Assembly: GCA_963422465.1 (NCBI GenBank) | Contig: OY730173.1 | Location: forward strand, 2,418,001-2,482,000 | Source: Lichina pygmaea | Lineage: Eukaryota > Ascomycota > Lichinomycetes > Lichinales > Lichinaceae | Reading direction: 5' to 3' | Length of the DNA stretch: 64,000 bases | In this document: positions 44,634 through 55,316 of the stretch, in pieces | Position numbering within the stretch: position 1 is the stretch's first letter | Layout of the letters: each line of letters opens with the position of its first letter | The notes under the pieces: model-generated | What the model was told of the DNA's origin: nothing | Database searches by the model: none | What the model saw: only the letters and a program-made list of their open reading frames with translations | Program-made: the position numbers and the translations under genes

Positions 44634-45839
44634 CGGCGGTCGGTATCGTACGGCGACAGTGCGTTCGAAGGTAGTGGGCAGGAATGTAGGTGTAAGCGGT
44701 GTGAGTGGATGCGCTGTAGGGCAGGTGGCGGAGAGACTATATATATGGGCACCAAGGGGAAAGCGAAATAATCATTTATCGATTAAACAGCTGCGCTTAT
44801 TGGTGTGCTTCTGTAAAATGACCATTTGCTTCTTAAGTGCTGACACACAGATACTCATCGACTGCGAGGACCGTCGCAGTACCGCCGGTGTCGCTCAGCC
44901 TCTATACGTATCTCGAGTCTCAGGATAAAAGAAGCAGTCCATTCTGTTTCAGATGAGTTGCTAAAAAACGGCTGGCGGCACAGCTGAATATAAATAAAGA
45001 AGAGCCGATCGACTAAGCCCTACGGTACGGAGTACTTACGTACAGTACGTACGTAACCCCCGGCACCGTCAAAGAAAAACTCCCCGCAGCACGTCCAACA
45101 GGCAGGCGGCAGTTGCGTCTGATTCCTGCCCACAACCAGAAAAGCGCATTGGATCCCCAGCGGCGCATCGAGAGTGAAGGCCTGATCCATCGAGCTGAAA
45201 GGCCCTTCACCGGCCTTTCCTTGTTGGCCATGTATCATACCGCACAACGGCCGTCTCTGGGACTGCAGGCGCCAACTGAAGCCGTCGTCGGAGGGTTGAA
45301 GCGTCAGGGAGTCGCTCTCGGCGGCAAGCGTCCGCATCACCGGCCGCCGCGGCCGATACCTCCATCCTTCCTCAAAAGGCCGACGAAAAACGTCGTCGTC
45401 GCTGCTCTTTGTCGCTTTGAAGCAATCTCTACAGCCCTATCAGGCTCTCTCAACGGACGAACGGAACACAAGTCCAGGCGTTTGTTGTTGCCCTAGCGCA
45501 AGCGTCGGAAGATGCGGTAAGTAGGCCTGGTTGAAGATGCATCGGGCTTAGTCGTGCGGACAACAGCATCAGGCCTTGCAGGACGCTGCACGATGTTTAT
45601 CGTGTCGACCAATCAGTGCCATGTCCGTCGCCGATGGGCGGTGCGCTGGAGCCAGCTCGCTGCGGCTCAAGCTTTCTGACTCAGATGTGCGTCTTTCGAC
45701 CGGGATTTCCCAGTCTTGATTCTGTCTACGGCTGCCTGGTCGGGATGAACGTGGAAAACATCTCGGACTTGGTAGCCAGGCCGCTATAGACTCAAACGTG
45801 CGCGACAAGCGGTGGTCGTGACGATCTTCAAAGCCGTCC
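44634..45839. other. Intergenic, no gene recognised
   Basis: The interval includes TATATATA at 44738-44746, which reads the same on both strands and could serve the minus-strand coiled-coil gene from about 110 bp upstream. A TACGTAC cluster lies at 45020-45056. Frames of 100-130 codons here have no motif. Confidence 0.5.
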
Positions 45840-46395
45840 TCAGCCGCGGTTGCCTCCGCCTGCGCTACCGCCGATGCCCATAATCTGCTGCATATGGCTG
45901 CGACTGTTCTTGAGCGTCGTCTCAAAGTAATGTAGTTTCTTGTCCAGGTTCGACAGGTCCGAACGGAGCTCGTCGGCCTCTTGGGTCAGTCGACGCCCGA
46001 CATCGGGCCGCGGCCGGTGCACGAACCTAGACCCCGACGATCAGTCACTCGCTCGAGCGTAGAAGGCTGTCCGAAGGGGACGGTCGAATGCAAAAGACTC
46101 GGCGTGTTACATCTTGCCGACGCCCTCGTAGACGTTCGTGTCCGCGGGCAGGTCCGAGACCTCGTCGACGGTCAACTGCAGGAGTCGCGCGTCACGCTGT
46201 TTGGCCGCCATCTGGGCCTTGACGACGCCGATCTGCTCCTGCGCCACGACGGCCTGGCTTTCGATCTCGCGAAGGACCTACGGGCGTTGTGCGGTGGTGG
46301 GGGGCCCAGCATCAGCTTGGTCGTAACGTAAATCCCGAGAGAATGGCGGGTGGTCGGTACAATACCTTCTGGAGTGCTTCGTTCGGGATCGCCAT
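45840..46395 (-). CDS. PFD1: Prefoldin subunit 1
   Basis: Three exons on the minus strand: 46395-46366, 46277-46111 and 46026-45840 (introns 88 and 84 bp, phases 0 and 2), 127 aa. The assembled protein reads MAIPNEALQK|VLREIESQAVVAQEQIGVVKAQ, then LLQLTVDEVSDLPADTNVYEGVGKM|FVHRPRPDVGRRL and LDKKLHYFETTLKNSRSHMQQI. This is the beta-type prefoldin fold: two coiled coils linked by the short beta hairpin with NVYEGVGKMF. Prefoldin is the cytosolic hexamer that captures nascent actin and tubulin and passes them to the CCT chaperonin. The only departure from the family is a Gly-rich C-terminal tail (GIGGSAGGGNRG). It diverges from the membrane protein gene at 46732. Confidence 0.95.
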
Positions 46396-46731
46396 GCTGG
46401 GTCTTGCTTCTGTTGGGAGTTTGTCGTCGCGGAGAAGGAGGGAAGAGGAAGCGGAGGACCGCAAGCACGAGCGCGAGGAGGATCGCTGTTTGGCCGAAAA
46501 TCTTTTCGCCTCCACTCTTTGACGGACGAAGGTGTCGCTGGCTGGCACCTTCCCTTTTCTCGCACGACGCAGTTCTGGTCGTCGTGCTTGCCGGTCGCGA
46601 ACTCCAGCTTCTCGTTGGAGAAGGAGATCTGGGCCCCGGTGCAGCACGGATATAATGGCTACGATCACGATGCACGCTCCGTGCTGCTTCTCGCTCAGAC
46701 CACCGTCAAGGATTCTTACAGCCAGTCCGAT
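46396..46731. promoter_or_regulatory. Divergent promoter region, prefoldin 1 / Cys-rich membrane protein
   Basis: The 336 bp between the prefoldin ATG and the preferred ATG of the plus-strand gene must serve both. If the upstream ATG at 46519 is used instead, only 123 bp are left, which is tight; this favours the later start. Confidence 0.45.
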
Positions 46732-48585
46732 ATGCCTCGTTTTGGGACAGCTTACGCTGTCGGCCCCGCTCGATGCTTGCGCCTCTTGTCATATCCTATC
46801 GTATGGCTCATTTTCTTGGTCGGACTCCTCTTGTTCTATCGAACAGGCTCGGCGCCTTCTGCTGCCATCTACCCCTTCGACGGGAGGTTCGCCGGCTCTC
46901 CGGCGGACTCCACCGCAGATCGTCCTCCGCTACCCGCCGCGAGGCCGTCGTCCGTGCTTGGAGCCTGGTCGAGACAGCGGAAACAAGTCTCGGACGATGT
47001 CACGTACGACGACAGCATCGACGGCAGCGTCGACGGGCTGCTCATCGACGAGCTGATCGAGAAAGCCCTGCGGCTGGTCCCAGACTGCCGACGCAGGCGC
47101 GGTTCGACCGCGACCACTCGCGTTGTATGCCGAGGGCGTCAGAGTGGCTGCTCCAAGACGGCGCACGGACTGTTCGACGTAGCGGCCATCGTGCGAGACA
47201 AACTCACGATCCAACACTGCCTCGCCGAACGGGACGTCTCGGACTTTGGCTTCAGCTGGGATAGATGCTCGACCTCGTTCCGTACCCAGCTCGCCGACGA
47301 CGAGCTCTGTGCGGGTGGTCTCCTGGGGCCAATGGAACTGCAGCGCTCCATCGAATGCATGGACGGGAAGATCTACCCGGGAGACGGAGTCGAGCTACCG
47401 GATTCATGTGGAACCCTGGGCCAGGACCTGCAGATCTGCCTGTCGACCGACAGTCTCCGGCTCACGGAACAGCTATGTCAGCAGCTGCACGAAGCCGTTG
47501 TTGTTCCTGCGCCGGTGTCACAGCGTCTGAGAGCCGTTGCCCGGAGCCTGTCAAGGATGCCAGCTACAGACTGGAACGTGTCCGACCCGCCACCAAACAA
47601 TATCGGCTCTGCTGGTCACTCGAACGTGAGCCCCATGCCTGATAGATCCACAGAACCAGTGGAAACTGATACGCTCTTCTCCCAGTGGAAGCGTGGGATG
47701 CACAGGAACCCTTGGAAGCGTTGGAAGCCTGCCAAGAGACCTGACGTCCTGGTCGTCATCTCCTTGCTCTGTGTCGTCGGAGTTCTTTTCGTGGTCCTAG
47801 GCGTTAGCTTGATCATCCGAACCGTGCTCTACGGGAAAGCCAAAAGCAGCGGGGGCCCTGGCGATGATGGCGCGGACGAAGGACCCGACGGGGGGCGGCA
47901 CCCACACCAGAGCGGTTTTGCCCCCGGTCAGGACATGTTCACCGATGGTGCCATCCCGGAGTCGCCCGAATCACGACCGATTCCATGCCCAGGGTCCGAA
48001 AATGCCACCAACGGCGTTACGTCGTCGTCGCCGTCCTCGGGTTCGAGCGTGTGGACCCTCGGCTTCTGGAGCTGGTACAGAAGGATCTTCATCCGGGGGC
48101 GTGCCAGCCCCAACGACGCGGAACACCGCGCCGGCGCCACGCCCAGCACGGCACCGACAATCCCGAGCCCGCAATACTCGCCGGAGCGGGCCCCGGCGCC
48201 GTTCCACCCTTCGCAGCTCGACGGGCCGTCAGACCCGATCCGACAGGGCGACAACGGCCAGCGCTTCGTCCTGCCGCCAGCACGACGCAGCCGGGTCCCG
48301 ACGGTGCAGAAGAGACGCCAAGCGACGACCGCCGCTCTCAAGGGTACCTTACCACGAGGCAGGTTCGTGCAGGGCGGCAGGTGCGGATCGGCGACCGGCG
48401 CCGTCGCTCCGCAGCCGGATCGGTCGGGGGTCAGGACGACGAGCAACGGGAGCAAGAAGAGGTTGGAACCGACGGGCGACGACGCGAACAGCATGATCCC
48501 TCCTGCCGGCACCGCCTGCGCCGCCGGCTCCACCAGCGTCCGCAGCGAAGAAAGTCAAGAGCAGGAAACAACGACGAGGGCCTGA
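46732..48585 (+). CDS. Cys-rich two-pass membrane protein of unknown function
   Basis: A single exon of 617 aa if translation starts at MPRFGTAYAVG; the frame is open to an earlier ATG at 46519 (688 aa). Membrane segment 1 (LSYPIVWLIFLVGLLLFY, residues ~21-38) is followed by a ~300-residue luminal or outer domain with about ten Cys (VPDC, VVC, SGC, QHC, DRC, ELC, IEC, DSC, QIC, QLC). Segment 2 is DVLVVISLLCVVGVLFVVLG (~338-358). The tail of about 250 residues is rich in Pro, Ser and Arg and looks disordered. No family was recognised. The Cys pattern suggests a disulphide-bonded ectodomain. The long uninterrupted frame, the membrane segments and the divergent promoter support a real gene; function is not guessed. 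Confidence 0.65.
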   Translation: MPRFGTAYAVGPARCLRLLSYPIVWLIFLVGLLLFYRTGSAPSAAIYPFDGRFAGSPADSTADRPPLPAARPSSVLGAWSRQRKQVSDDVTYDDSIDGSVDGLLIDELIEKALRLVPDCRRRRGSTATTRVVCRGRQSGCSKTAHGLFDVAAIVRDKLTIQHCLAERDVSDFGFSWDRCSTSFRTQLADDELCAGGLLGPMELQRSIECMDGKIYPGDGVELPDSCGTLGQDLQICLSTDSLRLTEQLCQQLHEAVVVPAPVSQRLRAVARSLSRMPATDWNVSDPPPNNIGSAGHSNVSPMPDRSTEPVETDTLFSQWKRGMHRNPWKRWKPAKRPDVLVVISLLCVVGVLFVVLGVSLIIRTVLYGKAKSSGGPGDDGADEGPDGGRHPHQSGFAPGQDMFTDGAIPESPESRPIPCPGSENATNGVTSSSPSSGSSVWTLGFWSWYRRIFIRGRASPNDAEHRAGATPSTAPTIPSPQYSPERAPAPFHPSQLDGPSDPIRQGDNGQRFVLPPARRSRVPTVQKRRQATTAALKGTLPRGRFVQGGRCGSATGAVAPQPDRSGVRTTSNGSKKRLEPTGDDANSMIPPAGTACAAGSTSVRSEESQEQETTTRA

Positions 48586-48883
48586 GTGGAATTCCGGGGT
48601 ATAAACCCCCTCCCCCCCCCCAAACCTCTTCTTGAGTCCAAGGCACTCGTCACGATAGAATTCGGGGGAGGGGGAGGGGGAGTTCAAACTCATACGTACT
48701 GGTACAGATATCCGGTACGTACGGTAAGGGTATGTTAGCCACAGTACGTATTACGTTGGCGTCAAAAAGACATTCCGAGTTCTTTTCGTTCCAGTCCTTT
48801 GGTCCGTTGTAAAGGCATGGCAGCGTCGCCGATCATCGTCGCTTCGGCATCGACGTCTTGCGCACAGGTGATACTTGTAGCCG

Positions 48884-48994
48884 GCACCGTCACAATCACC
48901 GTCACCGTCACAGTCACAGTCACCGTCACAATCACCGTCACCGTCACCGTCACCGTCACAGTCACAGTCACAGCCACAGTCACAGCCAGAGTCA
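48884..48994. repeat. (CACCGT/CACAGT)n hexamer minisatellite followed by G run
   Basis: Tandem 6-bp units CACCGT, CACAGT and CACAAT alternate irregularly for about 110 bp, ending at the 18-G homopolymer (48995-49012). Confidence 0.9.
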
Positions 48995-49084
48995 GGGGGG
49001 GGGGGGGGGGGGCACAAGTGATGTTCAGTTAGAAAGCCCAGTCTTTTTTTCTCTATTTACTTTGTCATTCGTACCGAGTGACGA

Positions 49085-49229
49085 CCTAGGGACCGCAGGG
49101 AAGGGTTTTCGCCCTTGGGACACATGACTACTTGTGATCCAGAGGTTTTCCTTACCAACTACATAGACTCCCCAGCATGATCTAGCCTAGCTAGCTTTAG
49201 AATGGCGTGGGAATCCAATCAATCAATCA
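49085..49229 (+). mobile_element. Extremely short 5'-truncated LINE remnant with target duplication
   Basis: Only the last 145 bp of the LINE 3' UTR remain (CCAGCATGATCTAGCCTAGC region) with the tail (CAAT)n. ACCGAGTGACGA stands at 49073-49084 and 49230-49241, marking an exact insertion. Confidence 0.88.
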
Positions 49230-50295
49230 ACCGAGTGACGAGGAGCGAGGAAGGGGGGAGCTGGGGTCTCTGCTTGATGATCGGTATTTTGTGTCGGCGC
49301 GAGCAAGCAAGCAAGCAAGCAAGCAAGTAAAGCAAAGCAAGTGCAGTGGTGGGATGAAGGATGGGACCTCAGACTCTTGATCTTTTACCTTACTTCACTC
49401 ACGTGAGAATCCAGTGCGTGACATCTTTGCACATTGTTCTCTTTTTTTTCCTTCTCTTGGGTTTGTTTGGATTGGGTTTCTGCGCTCTTTGCCTCTTACC
49501 TACTCTCTTCCCATCTTGTTCTCTTACCCTCCTACTCTCCTACTCACTTGTCCTCTTCCCCCCATTTTCTATTTTACCACTAGAAAGTGAACATGAGATA
49601 CGGACTTTAGAAGTGATTGGCCCTGGAGGTCAGTACTGTACTCTTGTAGACCAGGCTATCTGGGTCGGTACGTGGGATCAAGTACATTCATCAGCGGATG
49701 GAGATTGTAAGGTGGACTTGAGTGGTAGAAGAGGTATAATGACGAGGATTACACCGTATAGGAGAGGCTGGGGGAAGTATTAAGATTATAAAGTGAGTAG
49801 AGGGAGAGAAGGGGGGTGGATGGATGGGAGGAGAGAGGAGTGACTTGGAAGATAGACGGGGAGATGTGCGAGAGAAGAGAGACGGAGGAGGGGGGAGATG
49901 GTAGATGGGTAGGATGAGAGACGAGGGGAGAGACGGAGAAGTGAATAGAGAGATGGAGAGGTTAGATGGGGAGACGATTAGATAGAACCACGGATGGGGT
50001 GGGTACGGAGATGGATGGAAACATGGAGAGCTAGGCAAGTCGGTAGGTAGACAGATGGGACGCAGAAAGAGACGGAGAAGAAGACGGGGAGATCGCGGAC
50101 TGCATGGGTATATAGCAAGGTAAGTATGCCAACAGGTGAGTACTCCGTAGGATGGGCCGGTATCCCACCAAACATTCCCATCAAGAAAGACCCCCTCTTG
50201 TATTCCGTCAGCTCTTGCCGTCTGAGTTGCTTCGTAGCCTGAATGGTTCGTAGCCCGAGTGGTTCATAGCACGAGTTGGTTCATGAGTTCGGATA

Positions 50296-50447
50296 TCATG
50301 ACTGCGACCGAGGCGACAGACCAGCTGCGGTAGCAGTGGTGGCGGCGGCATGCTGATGACCGGCATCGTTGCTCGTCGTGTCGATGCTGTCTCCACCGAC
50401 GCCGTCATCACCGGCGCCGCCGCTGTTGTTGCCGGCGGTGCTCGTCT

Positions 50448-50489
<42 letters not shown>

Positions 50490-53411
50490 GAGCCTGCGTC
50501 AGCCATTGCCAAGGTTGCCGCCGAGACGGCCCAGACGGCCCAGACGGTCGAGAATCGTGCTGATCCCCGTCGTCGTCGGCGAGAGCACCGTCCGTCACAG
50601 GTACGGTCGTCTCGTTGGCGCCTCCTCCGTCCCTCTGCACCGCTCCGAAACGCGCCGTCGCGCTGGCCATGGCCCCGTGACCTCGCGTCTTGGCCTGCTG
50701 TACCAAGTCGTTCCAGTCGTCCCACTCGCGCGCAATCTCCATCAGGATCGACCCCATGACGCCGCCGCTGGCCATGAGTCCGTGTCCCTCGCCTTCGAGC
50801 ACGCGCACCTCGCACCGCCGCATCGCCTTGCCCAGCCACTTGACGTTCTCGATCGGCACCCGCGTGTCGCGCGTGCCGTGGTGCAGCACCACGGCCTTGT
50901 TGACGTCCACGTACCGAAACCCGATCGGCTGTCGTCGCTCGAGACACACGAGCAGGTCCGTGGCCGGGTTCGCGTTCGTCGTCGCCAGGTCCCAGATCGT
51001 GTGGGCTAGCCGGTTGTCGTACGTCGTCTGCCGCTCGCGGTCGACTTCCGCCGCCGCCGCCACCACTTCCGGGTCGTCGTTCGCACACAGCTTGGCCACG
51101 TCCGTCGTGTCCGGCCCGCAGTTGCTCCCGTCCCGTCCGTTCTGAGGACCGGGGTACACGAGCGAGTCGCGTGCGTCGCTTGGGCCTGGGGTCGAATCTC
51201 TGGTCGCGGTCGTGTCTCGGAAGGCGCTGGTGCTTTTCCGTTTTCGTCGTGGCGACCTGGGCACGCTCCGGGTGAGGCTGGCGCTGGTGGCGCTCATGAA
51301 GCTCGAGTTGGCCACCCTGAAGATCGGCGTCGGGAGGGCTCGGAGGATCTTCTGCGACGTGGGAACGGCACCGGCCGGGGGATAGTCCTGTTGCGCGCCC
51401 ATGGCAACGGACAATTGCGACGGTGGGATCCAGGGCGCGAGCAGATGTACCCGTCCGCGGATCTGCTGCGGCATGCGAAGGGCGATGGCCAGCGCGTAGA
51501 TGGCCCCGGCCGAATGGGCCAGGATGGAGAATTTGCTGATCTTGAGCGCTTGGCACACAGCCTGCACGTCGTCTGCATCCCACATCAGCAAAGACGAAGA
51601 CCGTAGAGGCCAGCGGCCCGGCCGGGAGACTCACCTGGCCATCCCAACGGCGTCCCGTCGCCGTCGCTGTGCGGCTCGCTGTCGCCCACGCCAGGTCGGT
51701 CCAGGGTGATCAAGCGCAGCTTGAGGGCCAGGGCGAGCTCGTCGTAGAACGCCATGATATACCTCGTCAGCCCCATACCGACGCAGCAGAAGACGGCGGA
51801 GCCTTCCGAGTCGCCGACCTCGGAGAAGGATATGACCCGCCGAGTGTCCGGCTGTCGAATCTTCTGGTTCAGTCGCGGTGAGCGTAGATAGGCGTCCACG
51901 GCATCCTCGACCGAGTCCGCCGTCAAAGGACGAGGGCGATCGTCGACGAGGATCTGCGGCGGCCGCACGCCCGACGAAGAGTTCGAATTCCGTCGCAGCG
52001 GGTTCGAGAACGTGCGACGATGTCGAGGAGACCACTTGGCTTCCGCCGGTTGGGATTGCCGCCGCAGCAGAGTGCTCTTTCTGGTGGGCGCCGGCGAAGA
52101 TGCGGCTTTGTGACCCTCTTGCGAAGGCCGAGCCGCCGGCGAGACATCGGACCGGGATCTGATATTGCTCCCTCGATCTCGCGGCTTGCTCTTGCGGACC
52201 GCCGGTGCGGGAGCGCTCTCGTAGTCATCTTCGTCCGGCCGAGCTCCGGCCTCCTTCTGGGCCAAAGGGTCATTCTCTTTGCCAGAGACGGGCCTTGGTG
52301 ACAGTGGAGTATGCACGCAAGGACTGCTGACGGAAGTGACGAGCCTTCTCGGGGGTCGATCAAGCAGAATGTTAGGCGGGGTGTTCTTCTTGCGCTTCGA
52401 TTTCCCTAGCTTGCTCGATTCGGCGGGCCTGCTTGCCCCTGCGTCCGGCCTGTGCTCCTGGGTCGGCCTTGTTTGCCGCTCGTCTTGCGCCACCTCAGAT
52501 CTTGGCACGTCTGCGCTGTTTTCCGGCAGGCTCCTGTCCGTCCGTGACGAAGCAGCGTTGACCGAACGGTGATGCTTGGTGACGTGTCGACTTGACGACG
52601 TCCGTGTCGGAACAAATGCGCCGGGGACCAGGTTGGCACTCTGTTGGCTGTCACCCCCTGACAGACCAAGCCCGATCTCTCCGTTGCTCGACCCGTCAGG
52701 CGGCTTCGAAGCCAGCGATTCCGACGATCCCGGCGTGAGCGGTCCGTCCTTGAAGGCCGAGTCTGCTTGCCGTCGCGGAGAGCCGGCGGACTCGTGGTTC
52801 CTGGATGCATGAAGCAGTACGTCCATCGCGTCGACGGCCGTGCTCTCGCCACGCGCTTTGGCGTCGTTCTCGCAGATCCTTCCTCCCGAGCGTTGGTAGA
52901 CCGAGCCCTTGTGAGGCCTGCTGGCCCTCCGCGACCCGTCCAGGGTCGAGATTCCACTGGCGATCGACCCACGAGGACTGGCGGCCTCCCCGTACGAGAG
53001 CTGGGCCGACGATCGCCGCGAAGTCGGCACGACAGGAGGAACGGCGGCGTCCTCGAAAGAGAAATTCCGGACGACCTGACGGAATCGGTCCACTTCCGGG
53101 TCCATCGGCGGATCAGGCGGACGAGCAGCCCGTGAAGCACCCTTTCGCTGGTAGCCGCGCGGCGCAAACGCCGCGTGAAGCGGACTCGGCGAACTGGGTG
53201 TCGAGCGACTGGCCCTGGTGGCGGCGCAAAGGGTCTTGTCGTTGAAATGATCGCTGGCTGGCAGAGAGATGGCCGAGAGAGACGAGATCAATGACGTGAT
53301 GACTTCAGGAGATGCCGACTCTCGCACCGCCGTGGCTCGCCGCCGCCTCGACGACGACGAAGCTGGCAGCGACTGACGTCGCGCTTCGAGGGGAAGTGTC
53401 GCGGCGTCCAT
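50296..53411 (-). CDS. Alpha/beta hydrolase-fold protein with long disordered N-terminus
   Basis: Two exons on the minus strand, 53411-51635 and 51572-50296 (intron 62 bp, phase 1, joining TPLGWP|DDVQAVCQAL), 1017 aa. The start is at MDAATLPLEARRQSLP; a Met 34 codons upstream is less likely. Residues 1 to ~480 are Ser/Arg/Pro-rich and unstructured. The hydrolase core has VFCCVGMGLTRY, LRLITLDRPGVGDSEP, the nucleophile elbow ILAHSAGAIYA (Ser613), HLLAPWIPPSQ, VVLHHGTRDTRVP (Asp828) and LEGEGHGLM (His856), so the catalytic triad is complete. A ~100-residue insert (KRKSTSAF...) separates the lid region. The C-terminus has a Thr run encoded by ACG repeats. It is a conserved Pezizomycotina protein; the substrate is unknown (esterase or lipase-like by fold). 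Confidence 0.85.
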
Positions 53412-54503
53412 CAACAGCAAACCCTGCGACGTGATCAGCTTGAGGCGTGTGGGAGTAGCTCGCGCTGATGATATTTGTCGATCGAAGGCTGATGGTATTC
53501 GGCAGCCCCTCAATCAGGCCTCTGCAGCCACTGGCGACTTCTGCCCAATTTAGCCTGCTGGCAATCCCAATGGATGTCATGACGGCGATTTACCTGGGGC
53601 CCAGTACGTATGTACATACGTCCTCGTACATACGTACTCCGTACGACGTACTGTACTCGTACTGACGTACTGGTACGCTTCGAACATGCACAAAGTACCA
53701 AGTCGTAATGTAGCCTTGTCGCCAGCTACGCACGCCACGCCAGGTAAGCCGGTGTTGCCGGGTAAGTCACCTAAACGGGCCACGTGATGTTGTTTTGCGT
53801 ACGAGCACTCGTATATCGCCAGAGAGATGCCCAAGTTGAAGATGAGGTCTCAAACCGCTGTGTCATGTTCCTGATGCTGGAACTTGATTGCGAGGTATGT
53901 TCTGATATGGGTGATTCAACCTCGGCTTCATCATTCATCTCATAGTCGCCCGTTCTTGGTTGTACTATCGATAGCTCCGGCTGCTCCTGCCAATTGAACA
54001 CTTCAGAATAGCACTTGATATTCTGTTGACCGCATGGTAAGTCTATGCCTAGCCTTGTGAGAGGTGCATGTTCCTACTTCGGTCGGGCAAGTCCAACTTG
54101 GGCTTGTCCGGGTAAGGGTCAGGCTCTTGAAGGAACGGGAGTGATCCCTTAGATTATTTGCTACAGTAGTCTTGGAGAGTAACCTCAGTAAGTAAGGCTG
54201 CCAGTGAGTACGGCTGTCAAGTTTCACTTTGCTTGATCTAGGGGTATAAATCGATGATCTGTGACCTAGTCCTCCCAGCATGAACGAATCTTGCAGATTG
54301 AAGCCAACATGGTGAGGTTTTCCCGAGTCTTGGTAACACAGCCGTCGATCGTCACAGTTTGCTTTTTTCTTGGCTGAACGGAGTTCGAGTTCTCTGCAAG
54401 TGGAGCTCATCATTCGTGATCAAGGTTCAGGTTGACTACAGCAGCGAGACCCGTTCACACCATTCTACAGTATCGAGATTGAGTCATCTATACCAGGACC
54501 GAG
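53412..54503. other. Intergenic, no gene recognised
   Basis: A TACGTA/CGTAC cluster lies at 53605-53680. No TATA box was clear ahead of the glutaredoxin gene. Confidence 0.5.
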
Positions 54504-55316
54504 ATGCCATCAAATCGGCAGCTGAGGGTTCTCGTAGTCGTCCTCTTCAGTGCTTTGGGCGTGGTCTTGTATCTCTCGGTCAGTGATCTCGACCTTGAAT
54601 TCTTCGATCGGTGGCTGAACCGTTGTCACAGTCGGATTCCCGGAGGAGCAATTCCCGCGACTTCTACACTTCTACCCTGCAACGGATGGAAGAGCAGGAT
54701 GCGGAAGAGGCGAATGCAAGGATGGCCGAAAGAGTCAACCACGGCGACAGCAAGAAGCACAAGGCGGCAGAAGAGAAACTACCAGAGCCCGCGCATGTAC
54801 ACGATGCAGTACCCCCACGTGAACAAGAGGCAGCTCAGCAGAAGGCAGGAGGGGTGAAGAAGCAGGAGACGGAAGAGGAGCATCGAGTGGAGCAGGAGCT
54901 GGGCAGCATCTTGAAGAGATCACCAAGTACGTACGGTATCGCTCGAGATGGTCCTTGGACTCGTTCGGCGCCAGAGCTAGCGGGACACGAGGGGCTCACA
55001 AGACGCAGTCATAATATTCTCCAAGACATACTGTCCGCACTCGAAGATGGCCAAGGCCATTCTCCTCGGAAGGTATAGGATCGTGCCGGCGCCCTTCGTC
55101 GTCGAGTTGGACGAGCATCCGCTCGGTCCGCAACTTCAGGCGGAACTGGAGAGGACGACGGGCAGGAGAACGGTGCCAAACGTGCTGATCAGCGGCAAGA
55201 GCATCGGCGGCGGTGACGATGTTGCTGCGCTGGATGTCGGAGGCGAGCTTGTGAACAAGGTCCGGAGCATGGCGGGCAGAAGAATCATGGAGGCGTCGTT
55301 GCAGGACTCGGCGTGA
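54504..55316 (+). CDS. Membrane-anchored monothiol glutaredoxin (Grx6/Grx7-like)
   Basis: Three exons, 54504-54578, 54632-54926 and 55009-55316 (introns 53 and 82 bp, phases 0 and 1), 225 aa. Exon 1 encodes a signal anchor (LRVLVVVLFSALGVVLYLS). Exon 2 is a charged stalk (MEEQDAEEANARMAERV, EEEHRVEQELGSILKRSP). The junction to exon 3 creates ILKRSP|IIIFSKTYCPHSKMAK, the start of the thioredoxin-like domain with active site C132-P-H-S135. TVPNVLISGKSIGGGDDVAAL holds the cis-Pro and glutathione-binding motifs. This layout matches yeast Grx6/Grx7, monothiol glutaredoxins facing the lumen of ER and Golgi that reduce glutathionylated proteins or bind Fe-S. Ser in place of the second active-site Cys makes it monothiol. 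Phase-matched splicing restores every motif. Confidence 0.9.

Larger units (their letters stand above)
48586..50295. other. Intergenic with simple repeats and a LINE remnant
   Basis: It holds a hexamer minisatellite, an 18-G run (48995-49012), a 145-bp LINE remnant, a (CAAG)n tract at about 49304-49327 and a long purine-rich stretch (49795-50000, GGAGA/GATGG words). No gene was recognised. Confidence 0.6.

Noticed and set aside
46519-46731. N-terminal extension of the Cys-rich membrane protein to an upstream ATG
   Set aside because: It would leave 123 bp for two promoters and adds unpatterned residues ahead of a good membrane anchor; not excluded, only less likely.
50408-51634. 408-codon minus-strand frame overlapping the hydrolase gene
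   Set aside because: It is a shifted frame of the hydrolase exon, rich in Arg/Gly/His; the catalytic motifs lie in the other frame.
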